Source: JAJYIW01 sp963781665 (GTDB lineage Bacteria; Chloroflexota; Anaerolineae; Anaerolineales; Anaerolineaceae). From it: a stretch of DNA of 64,000 nt. Made by a program: the position numbers and the translations under genes. The notes beneath the pieces were generated by a model, which was given only the letters and a program-made list of their open reading frames with translations, was not told the DNA's origin and ran no database searches. Positions 38,693 to 48,953 of the stretch are shown piece after piece; position 1 is the first letter of the stretch; each line of letters starts with the position of its first letter. Location: assembly GCA_963781665.1 (NCBI GenBank), contig CAWAGA010000002.1:5022001-5086000 (forward strand), given 5' to 3'.

Positions 38693-40846
38693 ATGAAAGG
38701 TCAAACCGTGGGATTACCCGCTGAAGAGCAACTTGGCCTACAAACGCAGCTGTTGAATGCAGTCGGACAGGCAATTCTGGCAGTTGACCTGTCAGGCCAC
38801 ATTTTTTTCTGGAACCGTTCGGCTGAGTTGCTCTATGGCTGGACATTGGAAGAAGTGCAAGGCAGAGACATCGGCGAGATTCTGGAAACCCCACAGCTGA
38901 TGGAGTCGGCCCGCTCCAATATGGAGCAGATGCGCCACGGCAAGGGCTGGTCGGGAGAATTTCTCTTGAAGCAGCGAGATGGGAAGACCTTTATGGCCCA
39001 TGTAAGCGCTTCACTCATCCAGAGCGATCATCGCAGTTTGATCAGTATTGTGGGCTATTCCCTTGACAGTGCTGAATACAGGCTGCTCCAGGAGGCAAAC
39101 CGGTTACTGGCAGAGGCCAGCGCGCGCCTCGTTGATGCTGTGGATGATGATGCACCGCTCGCAACCCTGGCGAATCTTGCCGTCCCGCAAATCTCAGACT
39201 GGTGCGCCGTTCACCTGCTGCAAGCCGATGGCTCAATTAAGCAGGTGGCGTTGTCACCAGCTGAGGTAGCAAACCTCCGGGCTACCCACGATTGGCTGAA
39301 TAATTACCTGACCAATGATGCCGAAGGTTTACCTTCAGTATTACGCAGTGGCGAGCCGAAATTATTTAACAATGTTATCGCTAATCACTTCGCGACTGCG
39401 GCAGCGATCAAATCGTATATGATCGTACCGTTGATCACGCGCCCGAAAACCTTAGGAGCAATCACTTTTGTAGCAGCAGAATCAGGTCGCCGCTTTGATC
39501 AAAACGCCCTCGCCCTGGCCGAGAATCTCGCCAGCCATATCGCTATCTATATGGACAAAGCCCAATTGTATAGTGAGAGCCAACATCTGAAAGCCGAACT
39601 TGAACAGCGGGTGAGCGAACGGACTATAGACCTGAGCACAGCAATTGCCCAATTGAAACAATCCGAAAACACGGTCCAAACGCTGTTTCGGATTAGCAAC
39701 AAATTGAATGCGACGCTTGAGGTGAACACCATCCTGGACGAGCTGGCAAAAGAAGCGATCCAAATCGTCAATGGCTCGAGCGGTTTCGCAGGGCTGCGCA
39801 CCGCTGACGGTATGGCCGTCCGTAAATATTTTCATCATGGGGAGGTAATTCCATTTGAATATACGTGGTCGCCAGGACAAGGAATCCCAGGTTGGGTCTT
39901 GGAGAATAAGGTCCCATACGGTACGAGCGACCCTGCTAACGATCCGATGTTCCAACGAGAGCTGTTGATCAATGGCGATGTGCGCTCAATTATCTGTACT
40001 CCGATTCTCAATTCAACCGGAGAGGTGCTGGGTTATTTTGACATCCGCAACAAAAAGGAAGCTGAAGGTTTTACGATCAACGACCAAGAAATGCTCATGG
40101 CGCTTGCGCCGGCCGCGTCCATCGCCATCCAAAATGCGCAGGCTTATCAGCAGCGCATGGCGACAGTCACGGCGCTCAAAGAATCTTCCAGTCTGTTGCA
40201 AGCGTTAGCCGCCAATCTCGAATTGGCGCGCGAGGATGAACGAACTCATATCGCCCGTGAGCTGCACGATCAATTAGGGCAGGCACTGACAGCCATGAAA
40301 TTTGACCTGGCTTGGTTAACCGATCAGCTCAAGCGAAAGGATGCCACTCTTGCTCAAAAAACCAAAACGGTTACGAACCAGATGGACGCGATGATCAAAA
40401 CCGTGCGGCGTATTGCAACTGAATTGCGACCGGGTATGTTGGATGACCTCGGACTGGCTGCCTCGATCGAATGGCAGGCCAACGATTTCGAGAAACGGAC
40501 CGGAATTGTGTGCGCAGTGACTGTGCTAACCGAAAACTTACCCCTTCAGCACTCTCAATCTGTAGCGCTGTTCCGCATATTTCAGGAAGCGTTGACGAAT
40601 GTTGCGCGTCACGCCAATGCACAGCACATTGATATTACCCTGGCTGCCACGCCTGAGACAGTCACGCTCCACATTCATGATGATGGGCGGGGTATTCAAA
40701 CCAAAGAAATCGCCGGCATGCACTCGCTAGGCTTGCTAGGGATGCGGGAGCGTGCAAAACGACTGGGTGGGACCTTTGACATTCAAGGCGTTCCGGGTGA
40801 TGGAACCATCCTCAAAGTGTCTATTCCCATGAAACAAAACGATTGA
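38693..40846 (+). CDS. PAS-GAF-GAF sensor histidine kinase (NarL-type)
   Basis: A 717-residue cytosolic sensor kinase. Domains in order: PAS (about residues 15-135), GAF (about 145-300), a coiled coil, a second GAF (about 335-490), HisKA_3 with EDERTHIARELHDQLGQALT (His525 the phosphoacceptor), and HATPase_c with GLAASIEWQ, FRIFQEALTNVARHA and DDGRGI. No membrane spans, so it senses a cytoplasmic or diffusible ligand, possibly redox or gas through GAF. Its partner response regulator starts 86 bp downstream. It lies beside promoter module F. Confidence 0.9.
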   Translation: MKGQTVGLPAEEQLGLQTQLLNAVGQAILAVDLSGHIFFWNRSAELLYGWTLEEVQGRDIGEILETPQLMESARSNMEQMRHGKGWSGEFLLKQRDGKTFMAHVSASLIQSDHRSLISIVGYSLDSAEYRLLQEANRLLAEASARLVDAVDDDAPLATLANLAVPQISDWCAVHLLQADGSIKQVALSPAEVANLRATHDWLNNYLTNDAEGLPSVLRSGEPKLFNNVIANHFATAAAIKSYMIVPLITRPKTLGAITFVAAESGRRFDQNALALAENLASHIAIYMDKAQLYSESQHLKAELEQRVSERTIDLSTAIAQLKQSENTVQTLFRISNKLNATLEVNTILDELAKEAIQIVNGSSGFAGLRTADGMAVRKYFHHGEVIPFEYTWSPGQGIPGWVLENKVPYGTSDPANDPMFQRELLINGDVRSIICTPILNSTGEVLGYFDIRNKKEAEGFTINDQEMLMALAPAASIAIQNAQAYQQRMATVTALKESSSLLQALAANLELAREDERTHIARELHDQLGQALTAMKFDLAWLTDQLKRKDATLAQKTKTVTNQMDAMIKTVRRIATELRPGMLDDLGLAASIEWQANDFEKRTGIVCAVTVLTENLPLQHSQSVALFRIFQEALTNVARHANAQHIDITLAATPETVTLHIHDDGRGIQTKEIAGMHSLGLLGMRERAKRLGGTFDIQGVPGDGTILKVSIPMKQND

Positions 40847-40932
40847 TATAATTTGATCCCCCACGGTTTCCTGAAGGGTAGGGTATCCAAAGGGTTTGCA
40901 TATAGATTGAGGGATTGCACTGGAGATAATTA

Positions 40933-41562
40933 ATGCTGAAATTATTATTGGCAGATGACCACGCCGTTGTACGCCAGGGGGTCAAACAAATTTTGGCCGA
41001 AGCATTTTCAAAGGCCAATTTTGGTGAAGCTCAAAATGCGTACGAGTTATTGGATTTGGTCAGACGCGAGCGCTGGGATATTGTGGTGCTAGACCTGACC
41101 ATGCCAGGTGGCAACGGTCTGGAAGCGTTAAAACAGATTAAGCAGGACCATCCGCAGTTGCCAGTGCTGATTCTCAGCATGTTCCCAGAAGATCAGTATG
41201 CCGTGCGAACGATCCGAGCCGGGGCATCGGGCTATTTGAATAAAGAGAGTGCACCGGAAGAACTCGTGCGGGCAATCCAAAAAATATTGCACGGCGGAGA
41301 ATATATTAGCCAACAAGTAGCTGATGAGCTCGTACTGTATGCCCGGCATGTAGATGACCAACCGCTACATAAGCACCTGTCGGACCGCGAGTATCAGGTG
41401 ATGTGTCTGATCGCTTCCGGCAAGGAAGTCAAGGAAATTTCTACTGAATTGAATCTCAGTGCCAAAACGATCAGCACCTATCGGGCTCGGCTTCTGGAAA
41501 AGATGAACATGAAAACGAATGCCGAGATTACTTATTATGCAATCCAGAATGGTCTGGTTTAG
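40933..41562 (+). CDS. NarL/FixJ-type response regulator
   Basis: A 209-residue response regulator. The receiver domain has the acidic pair ADDH near the N-terminus and the phosphoacceptor Asp54 in VLDLTMPG; the LuxR-type DNA-binding domain includes LSDREYQVMCLIASGKEVKEISTELNLSAKTISTYRARL. The start ATG 40933 follows GGAG by 8 bases. It is cotranscribed with the PAS-GAF kinase and is a good candidate activator for the six composite promoters nearby, but this is inference. Confidence 0.9.
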   Translation: MLKLLLADDHAVVRQGVKQILAEAFSKANFGEAQNAYELLDLVRRERWDIVVLDLTMPGGNGLEALKQIKQDHPQLPVLILSMFPEDQYAVRTIRAGASGYLNKESAPEELVRAIQKILHGGEYISQQVADELVLYARHVDDQPLHKHLSDREYQVMCLIASGKEVKEISTELNLSAKTISTYRARLLEKMNMKTNAEITYYAIQNGLV

Positions 41563-41607
41563 CGCGCATGCCTTAGAGACATACACACTATCATTAATAA
41601 ACCCGAA

Positions 41608-42204
41608 TTGAAACAGCCGCTCGATGGTCCCTCACTGACAGAGATTATAAAATCGAAAATAGACCGGACAAAGATAGGAGTGGTGCTGGTCACCGTCCTG
41701 GTCATTATTTTGATCGTGATCCTGATCCTCTCCCGGAATATGGACAGCATCCGAGCATTTCTCCTGCGCAGCGGCAAGATCGGTTTGGTGATCAGCGTCG
41801 GGCTGTACGGGCTCTTGGGCGCCTCACCGATCCCGTCGGAGCCCCTCACCGTGCTGCTCAGCGCCCTCTACGGTCCTTTAAACATTACCATCGTCGCCAC
41901 CATTGGCAACCTGCTGTCTGCCCTGGTCGAATATTACATCGGCAGAAAAATCGGGGATGCCTCAGACTTCGAAAAACGCCGGCAAAAGTTACCTTTCGGC
42001 CTGGGGAAAATCCCGGCTGATTCCGTGGTATTCCTGATCCTGGCTCGCTTTGTGCCTGGCTATGGTTCCAAGTTCATCAGTGTCCTCAGCGGCATCTACC
42101 ATGTGCGCGTTTGGCGCTATACCTGGACGACGATCCTTTCTACCCTTTTCGGCGCAGCCGTCGTCGCCTATGGCGGATTCGGTATTCTGAACTTGTTCAA
42201 GTAG
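41608..42204 (+). CDS. VTT-domain (DedA-like) membrane protein
   Basis: About 198 residues with a long N-terminal span, then the VTT (SNARE-associated) core: GLYGLLGASPIPSEPLTVLLSALYGPLN, GNLLSALVEYYIGRKIG and ILARFVPGYGSKFISVLSGIYHV. Members act as lipid flippases or in membrane homeostasis. The first codon is TTG at 41608, with no ATG in frame nearby; the true start is uncertain. It follows the two-component pair by 45 bp. Confidence 0.75.
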   Translation: MKQPLDGPSLTEIIKSKIDRTKIGVVLVTVLVIILIVILILSRNMDSIRAFLLRSGKIGLVISVGLYGLLGASPIPSEPLTVLLSALYGPLNITIVATIGNLLSALVEYYIGRKIGDASDFEKRRQKLPFGLGKIPADSVVFLILARFVPGYGSKFISVLSGIYHVRVWRYTWTTILSTLFGAAVVAYGGFGILNLFK

Positions 42205-42342
42205 ACTGTATCCCGTCAAACATTTTTTCCCTTTCTATCCTGGCTGAATCCGCGCGTGCGGGACGAGGCTGGTTTGGCGGCAGCTTAACCCATTCGCGCA
42301 GACCGGCCCAGGCCAGCCAATCAGGTCGGAACGAATTTCTCT

Positions 42343-42792
42343 GCGCCGAAGACCAGGTTTGGCAAGCGAGCCCTCGCCCTTGGGGGGAAAACCATCGAAG
42401 TTCTGCGAATGCATAAATTGAAGCAGCAAGAGGACCGCCTGGCTGCCGGCAATGAATGGAAAGAGACGGGGTTGATCTTTACGAATTCCTTGGGTGGGCC
42501 AATCGATAATCGCAATCTGCTGCGCAATTACAAGCAGTTCCTCAGGGATGCAGGTCTAGCGGAAATCCGCTTCCACGATCTGCGGCACACAGCAGTCTCA
42601 CTGATGCTCAACGCCGGCATTCCGGTCATCTTGGTTTCAAGGCGGCTGGGTCATGCCAGGGCATCGATCACACTGGACATTTACGGTCATCTGATCCCCA
42701 CAATGCAGACCGAAGCTGCAGAAAAGATCGACGAGTTGGTGACACTCGTGGCTGTGGCGTTTGAAAAAACCAAAGTACAGTCTGAAAAGTGA
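42343..42792 (+). pseudogene. Tyrosine integrase C-terminal fragment
   Basis: Catalytic half of a phage-type tyrosine recombinase, without its N-terminus. Reading from about APKTRF it runs through LIFTNSLGGPIDNRN, FHDLRHTAVSLMLNAG (Arg of the H-x-x-R box), SRRLGHARASITLDIYGHL (His/Arg and the Tyr nucleophile). No start codon or N-terminal SAM-like domain is evident, so it is truncated. It lies 130 bp from the tRNA-Val fragment and within reach of TTGCACAC repeats, an arrangement typical of integrated elements. Confidence 0.8.
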
Positions 42793-42919
42793 TTGCACAC
42801 GGCTGCGTCTGGTTGATCACGGTTGCACACGAAATGAATCCTGAAATCATCTCAACAAGATTTAACCCCCATATATAGCCTTTAAAACCAATTTACCCAC
42901 ACGGGTGGGGGTAAAAAGG

Positions 42920-42961
42920 TGGGCGGAACAGGGCTCGAACCTGCGACCTCATCTGTGTAAG
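42920..42961 (-). tRNA. tRNA-Val(TAC) 3' half, cut in the anticodon loop
   Basis: In minus-strand sense: anticodon loop CTTACAC (anticodon TAC), stem AGATG, variable AGGTC, T-stem GCAGG with loop TTCGAGC, CCTGT, acceptor TCCGCCC and A. The 5' half is absent: before the loop the sequence is GGGT rather than a stem partner. This is the expected duplicated att core of an integrative element using the tRNA 3' end. Confidence 0.8.
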
Positions 42962-43126
42962 ACCCAAAAGGGGGTTGTCCATAGAATCCATCCCGTACAG
43001 GTGGGGGTATCACATCTATTGAATCCCACCTGTGGGGGTCAAAAGATCCATTGAATCCGTATTTTCCATGCCGTGTTATCGTGGTTGCACACGGTTGCAC
43101 ACGACATGATGAAGGAAAGGCAATCC
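42959..43126. repeat. Direct repeat R1 (left copy)
   Basis: About 168 bp starting AAGACCCAAAAGGGGG at the tRNA anticodon loop and ending GGCAATCC. It contains the tandem GGTTGCACACGGTTGCACAC and an inverted pair ACAGGTGGG/CCCACCTGT. About 85% identical to R2 at 48954. GATTGCACAC and GGTTGCACAC also occur at 42793-42835. Confidence 0.85.
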
Positions 43127-43297
43127 GATGCTAAAAGATCATGAATTCTAAATCTCGTTAATTATCCAAACGGACCCCTTTAGTATTTTGTCAAGGGTTC
43201 TTGATATCTAAAGACGTCCAATCGGATACAAGATTGCCTGTTCATCACTTCTTAAGGAATTTTTATGCGATCTAGCTTGTTTCGCTTAAAAATCAAA

Positions 43298-46256
43298 TCA
43301 TTGAGTATCAGTTACAATCGGCAGGTAGATCCTTGCTTCTCCCGTACCATTCATATTTAGAGAAATGGGTGGCACTCCGGTATCAACGGTGACAGTAATT
43401 ATTCCATTTCGCGTTCCAGTATATGTTGGACTAAAAGCTACATCGATTGTACAGCTTGAGCCAACCGGTAAGGAAAACCCAACACATGTGTTGGTCTGGT
43501 GATAATCGCCTTCGACTGTGATACCAGTGATTCCCATCATAGCTCCACCCAGGTTGGTCAATTGGACGGTCTGGGCAGCACTACTCGTCCCCATCGCTTG
43601 AATGCCAAAGCTAATGCTGGTAGGAGAGAGCATAGGAGACGTCGTACCTGTTCCTACAAGTTCAATCATATGAGGACTCCCTGATGCATTATCTGTTAGG
43701 GTCAATTTACCCAACCGGACACTGGCTTGGCTGGGGGTAAAGGTAAGGTTGATTGTACAGCTGCTTCCAACGCCTAAAGTGATCCCACAATTATTGGTCT
43801 GAGAGAAATCAGAAGGGCTGGTAGCGATACTGCTGATCGCCAAATCCGCAGTTCCATTATTGGTGAGGGTTACTTCATGAGTAGGACTAAAATGGCTAAC
43901 TTGCTGGTTGCCAAAATTCACCACAGCTGGCGAAAAAGAAACCACGGGGATAATACCTGTTCCTGTTAGCGGAACAATCTGGATACCTCCATTTGCAGCG
44001 TTATCCGAGACAACCAATAGACCAGTTCGCACTCCGTTTACTGCTGGCGTAAACACGACACTAATTTCGCATGATCCTCCCGGTTCAAGCTGGTTATTGA
44101 TACACGTATTTCCGCTTACTAGAAAATCCCCGGAAGCAGTAATATTCTCGATGGTTAAAAAACCGTAGCCAGTGTTAGATAGCATTACAAGGAAAGGAGA
44201 ACTGGGACTTCCAACGGTCTGGTTGGAGAAATTTACAAAGGTTGGTGATAAGCTGGCTAATGCTGGCAAAGTGGAAACATACACTCTCCCACTACCACTC
44301 CATCCACCCAAAGCTCCAGTAACAATAGTCCCTTCGGCAACTACAACCGAAGAGCCATACATAGTATATGTTGACGTATCAGGGGACATCAGTATGGTAT
44401 TCTGCACCAATATTCCGGACCAACCGGCTGTCGGACGTACAAATAAATAAACTACACCAGAATTTGGATAGTTATTCAGACTGGCAAACGGAGAACCTAT
44501 AGCTATAACATTTCCATTGATTGAGATAGAATATCCGAAATAACTCCCTTCAGTTTTATCCATAGCTGTCAATTTTGCTGATTGCGTTAGTATTCCTGAC
44601 CAACCTGACACAGGCTTGACAAATACATATCCAGATCCAGACTGGGCAGTCCCACCTGAGCTGGCATTGTATGCACCTACAGCAATCGTATCCTCATTCA
44701 ACGAAATTGAGCATCCTAAATTGTCTCCTGCCGCCTTATCGTCCGCTGTCAACTCGGCAGATTGAGTGAGATTTCCACTCCATCCTTCCCCCGGCATGAC
44801 AAACACGTAGGCTGCCCCGGCATGAAGGTAATCGCCAGGGCTGGCATTCAACGCTCCAACCACTAATAAACTCTCGTCCATATCAATAGACCAACCAAAG
44901 TTTGCATCATCTGCTTTGTCGGAGGCATGCAGCTTAGCGACTTCGGTCAAACTGCCTGACCATCCACTTGCTGGTTTGTTAAACATGTAAACTGCACCTG
45001 CGTCTGATGCGCCTATTAAGTCAGCATCCGGCGATCCAACCGCGATATTATCTCCAATGATCGCAACGGATTGACCAAAATGATCCCCTGCAGTCTTATC
45101 CGATGCGGTTAGCCGGGCATTTTCGGTTAGTGTTCCTGCCCATCCAGAGGTTGGTTTTATAAAAACATAAGCTTCACCTGCATTAGTTAAGTCCCCTGGA
45201 CTTGCATTATAAGCACCGACCACAATCGTATCATTTTGAATATCTACTGACCTACCAAAATTACTCATATTGGTTCGGTCGGAAGCGATCAACTTGGCAC
45301 TCTGCCACATATCACCTACCCAGCCATTATTTGGCTTGACAAATACATAAGCTGCGCCTTGAAATTTGGAAATTTCTAAGCATGCTCCTTCTGTACAGTA
45401 ATTAGGTGCTCCAGCGACAACTGTATCTCCACTAATTGCTATTGAATAACCTAATTGGTCACCTCCAGACGGATCTGAAGGTAACAATCGGGTATCTTGA
45501 AGGAAAGCTTCAATCTGGACGGGGTAGGTCGCATCATCGTCTGCAACGTTCAGTTGCAGGTTTGAACCACCTCCTTCCAACCAGGTAGATAATGTCCTTC
45601 CACGTGCATCGATCGCAGTCAGACGAGTATATTGCAGAAAACCTCCTTTCTCAGAGACCATAAATGCTGCATTTGTGTGTTCAGCGTTGACCGTGGCCTG
45701 CCAATTACCTGTCAGATTCAGATAAAAACTTAAGGGTTGGGCTTGATCATCAGATGGTGGTTTCTCCAGGCTAAAAAGCTGCTCAAGCCCGGAAGGTCCA
45801 TTGATATATTTCTCCTTGAGGTAACCATATGAATATTCAACCAGATTATCGCTGACAGAAAGTAAACCAGCAGTGGACTGAACTAAATTCTCTCCCCGGC
45901 CATAGCTAACTAGATTAATCCCCAAAAATTGACTGTCTTCAAAAATGCTCAGACCTTTTGGGGTAAATTCAACCTCAGTACCTTGACCTGCCAGTCTGGT
46001 TTGGAAGGTGCCACCTTTATTGATAATATGGTAGCCAACCTGGTCTTGTCCAATGGTAGCGGAAATGTTAGCGATTTCTTGGAAGGTTAACCTAGATGAA
46101 CTCTTTAGCATTCCCTTGTGGTAGTGATTGGACCTGGACAGCGTTAGTTGTTGGTAACGAAAACGGAGAAAAACAAACAACAATCACTGTAGTTAGACTA
46201 ATTCCCCACCGCTAGAGACCTCGCGTAATCCGGCGAAGAAATATAAATTTCTTCAT
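43298..46256 (-). CDS. Secreted beta-propeller and choice-of-anchor protein, damaged signal peptide
   Basis: A large extracellular protein of about 970 residues. The body contains about seven FG-GAP-like repeats of 60-65 residues (each with a GYS/GQS-I-x-D-x-x-VGA motif, then GAAYVF, and GWSG-x-LTQSAKLTA) that should fold as a beta propeller, followed by three choice-of-anchor-D-like Ig domains (Q-V/T-VSFTP and SFGIQAMGT types). The C-terminus is ARIYLPIVTDTQ. A signal peptide (MKKFIFLRR..., ATG 46256 after GGGGAGG) is interrupted by TAG at 46212 and a frameshift, so export may be lost or the sequence wrong. It is cargo of the R1-R2 segment. Confidence 0.7.
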
Positions 46257-46583
46257 TGAAACCTCCCCTTTAAGCTTGAGCACTAGATGGTTAATTAAAC
46301 AGAACCTTGGACATGAAGATTTACAGGCAAGTTGATAATATCGATGAAGAGAAAAAGTCGCGCTTAGAATTGGCCAAATTCGCGTGGATTTTTCTTATTT
46401 GGTTGTTGATTGTTAGGCATCTTTTTTATACATACAATGCTTTGGTTTGTCAACTTTATTTCGTTATTATTCGATCGCCACAAAAGTATGTGTAACATTC
46501 TTTCTGTAAATTGCTGAACCTTAACAAAAGTGGTGAGTCAGAAGTATCCTATACAGGTTACCACACCAAAATAGGAGACTGCA

Positions 46584-46667
46584 ATGACTTACCAAGAAGA
46601 TTATAACCCTTCCGAAAAAGTGACTAATCTACTGGCTAAGAATGGCTGGGGAGCCCTTCCCGAGTGA
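46584..46667 (+). pseudogene. IS256-family transposase N-terminal remnant
   Basis: An ATG preceded by AGGAG opens MTYQEDYNPSEKVTNLLAKN and GWGALPE before a TGA. The opening resembles IS256 transposases (MTYQ-x-DF-x-LP-x-x-LLEQ...GLPELI). Only 27 codons remain; terminal inverted repeats are not evident. Confidence 0.4.
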
Positions 46668-46756
46668 TTAAAACCTATAATCACCAAAGCATTTTTTGCA
46701 GATTTACCAATAATTAAAACATCTGGAACAAAAAATTTTCAGTCCTCGAAATTCTT

Positions 46757-47160
46757 GATAGTCTGTTTTTTACCTGCCCAAATAGGCTTGCAAATGTCTA
46801 CTTTTTTGAATCCGGCATCGATGGCTCTTTGTATAAGCGCTGAAACTTCTTAACAATCACCCTCTAAAATCAGGTAAAAACTGGATCATATTACGCTTTT
46901 TCAGCTTGTTTACGATCTCTTATTGTAACCATTCGTCAAAATCGATTATTATTGGCTTTCCTATGACAGGTAATGGAACAACTGATTCAGTTTTATTGAT
47001 TGTTTGATCAAGTTAAAGGGTTTATGCGTCACTGGCTTCTTCTTCTAGGCTGCTACGAATGGACAGGGAGACTGTCTAAGAGTTTGAATTAGGTTGCTGG
47101 ATGAGGTCTGTTTACCAGGCCCATATATTCCGTGTTTCAAGATATTCGGAAAATTCCTAT
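46757..47160 (-). pseudogene. Degraded P-loop ATPase-like fragments
   Basis: Short frames read EFSEYLETR, GIYGPGKQTSSSNLIQTL (Walker-A-like) and, further on, VIGKPIIIDFDEWLQ and VSALIQRAIDAGFKKVDICKPIW, separated by stops. This suggests a decayed NTPase gene, possibly KAP-like, but no full domain survives. Confidence 0.25.
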
Positions 47161-47717
47161 CAATGTGGCACCAAAAATGCTACAATATAGAGAATATATC
47201 CAAAATCCTTATCATCTGTTGAAGGTAATTGGAGATAATATTATTCCGAGGGGGTTTTCAGGAAGAAAATCCTTCCAAAATTATGTGCCAGTTGAAATAA
47301 TGAAGATAATTTGATGATTGCATCGAAGTTAAGCATTACTGGCTTAAACGTGCCCACAACGCACTCAGCAACTGGTATAAATTGAGCCCTCTTCACTCTT
47401 TTGTAATACAGCTACGTTAGCTTGAACTTTGAAATCGAGAGTAACTGAACTTCACCCTATAAAATAAACACCGAGATGAGGCAGGATGTGATAGCAGGTC
47501 TCAAATTGGCCCGGTGAGAAACACCCCAAGGTTGAGTGAAGCCTGACAGTATTTTAAAACCTTTCGATAAAGCTGAAAATGTCAGTACGAACCTGGGGCT
47601 GTGTTTGATATTTTTGTTGGTTGACCCAATCGTTTTTCAGTATTACATAGTTTGGCCACTGAATAGGGTGTGTATTTGTTTCTCAATTCATGTTAATTCA
47701 CATTTGAAGGAGAACCA

Positions 47718-48947
47718 ATGAATACAGTTAATGCCACTTTTTATGTTCCAGAATATATTGCACAAGGATTATCAAATAGATTTTATGAACGTGTAGGCGG
47801 GGTTGTGCGTGAGAGGGGATCGAAACAGGTTGTTACTTGGTTACGTGATATATTTGAGAATAGCGATCCAGCTTTATCAAATATTTCGGCACTTCCCCCA
47901 ATAAATGCCGTATCCAATACCTTAAATTTGGCATTTTCCACAGTGACTGCTGTATCCAGTATCTTAAATTTGGCAATTTCAACAATGGGCTTTATTATCG
48001 TTCAAAAACGTTTAGGTATCATTGAGGAACAACTTAAACAAGCTCAGGAAGTTCTCCAAACCATTGATTATAAAATTGACTTGTCTTTTTATGCTAACTT
48101 TCGTGCTGCTCTTGATTTAGCCTGTAACGCATTCACGATGACCAACCCTGAAACCCGCAAAATTAGTGCTATACAAGCCATAAACCGTTTTTTGGAGGCA
48201 GAGCATTACTACACCAAACTTACGGATATAGAAATTGGCAATGGTAGTCCGGTAGCAGATGAATACCTTGCGACATTGTGCTTGGCTTATGTTACCGAAG
48301 TTCGTTGTTACTTGGAATTAGAAGAACTTGACACTGCTCGTCGTCGTCTGCAAGAAGGCGTGGCTGCACTTCACCCACGTTTTGAAAAGCACATCAATAC
48401 ATTATTGACTTCAAACCCAGCCGCTTATTTGCACCCAAGTATAAAGGAACAAGTTGGGTTGAAACGTCTGACTAATGTTTATCAATGGTTTAACCCGAGT
48501 CAAGATGAGAGCGATGTCTTTGAAATGCAACGAGAAAATCTATTCATTCTGGCTCAGAAACCGGAAAAGTGGGTTAATTCACTTCCACAAGCCATTCGCA
48601 TATCGAAAAGTGGCTCTCCCGCCCAAACCAATGTGTTTAATGGTTTAGCCCAACATTCTAAAAAGTTGATCGGACAATTACCTTTGATGGTAGTTATTTC
48701 AGCCTTGAAAACCAATTCTCAAGAAGCGGTTACTCAATCTCATGAAACAAAGATTTTTGACTCTTTACCAGCTACGATGGGGGTAATGGAGTCGATGATT
48801 GAAGATGATAACCGCTTGGCGATGTATGATTTAGAATTGGAGATAATCCATCGGTTAGGGATGAGTTTTCACGAGTGGCAGCTATTAAAGCCATCGATAG
48901 CTGCTCAAGGAAATGGAACGGATTTAATTTACATTTCTGTGACGTGA
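47718..48947 (+). CDS. Uncharacterised 409-residue protein, island cargo
   Basis: A soluble or membrane-associated protein preceded by AAGGAG 6 bases before ATG 47718. After a polar 60-residue N-terminus it has a hydrophobic stretch (about residues 70-95, NLAISTMGFIIVQK), then KRLGIIEEQLKQAQEVLQTIDYKID, a heptad-like coiled coil, followed by a helical C-terminal domain with YFANFRAALDLA-type repeats. I do not recognise the family. Its position between two att-like repeats, its AT-rich codon use relative to the flanks, and a coiled-coil plus hydrophobic layout suggest an accessory or defence function; this is only a suggestion. Confidence 0.7.
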   Translation: MNTVNATFYVPEYIAQGLSNRFYERVGGVVRERGSKQVVTWLRDIFENSDPALSNISALPPINAVSNTLNLAFSTVTAVSSILNLAISTMGFIIVQKRLGIIEEQLKQAQEVLQTIDYKIDLSFYANFRAALDLACNAFTMTNPETRKISAIQAINRFLEAEHYYTKLTDIEIGNGSPVADEYLATLCLAYVTEVRCYLELEELDTARRRLQEGVAALHPRFEKHINTLLTSNPAAYLHPSIKEQVGLKRLTNVYQWFNPSQDESDVFEMQRENLFILAQKPEKWVNSLPQAIRISKSGSPAQTNVFNGLAQHSKKLIGQLPLMVVISALKTNSQEAVTQSHETKIFDSLPATMGVMESMIEDDNRLAMYDLELEIIHRLGMSFHEWQLLKPSIAAQGNGTDLIYISVT

Positions 48948-48953
48948 CAGTTA

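Larger units (their letters stand above)
46257..47717. other. Gene-poor segment of mobile-element debris
   Basis: About 1.46 kb between the beta-propeller gene and the 409-residue gene. It has an IS256-like transposase remnant at 46584-46667 and scattered protein-like fragments on the minus strand at 46757-47160. The rest has no recognisable feature and is AT-rich. Confidence 0.5.

Noticed and set aside
42920..42961. Complete tRNA-Val gene
   Set aside because: The 5' half (acceptor 5' strand, D-arm and 5' anticodon stem) is absent; only the 3' half is present.
46307..46495. 62-residue plus-strand frame with a hydrophobic stretch
   Set aside because: No ribosome-binding site and an AT-rich, chance-like composition within a debris region.
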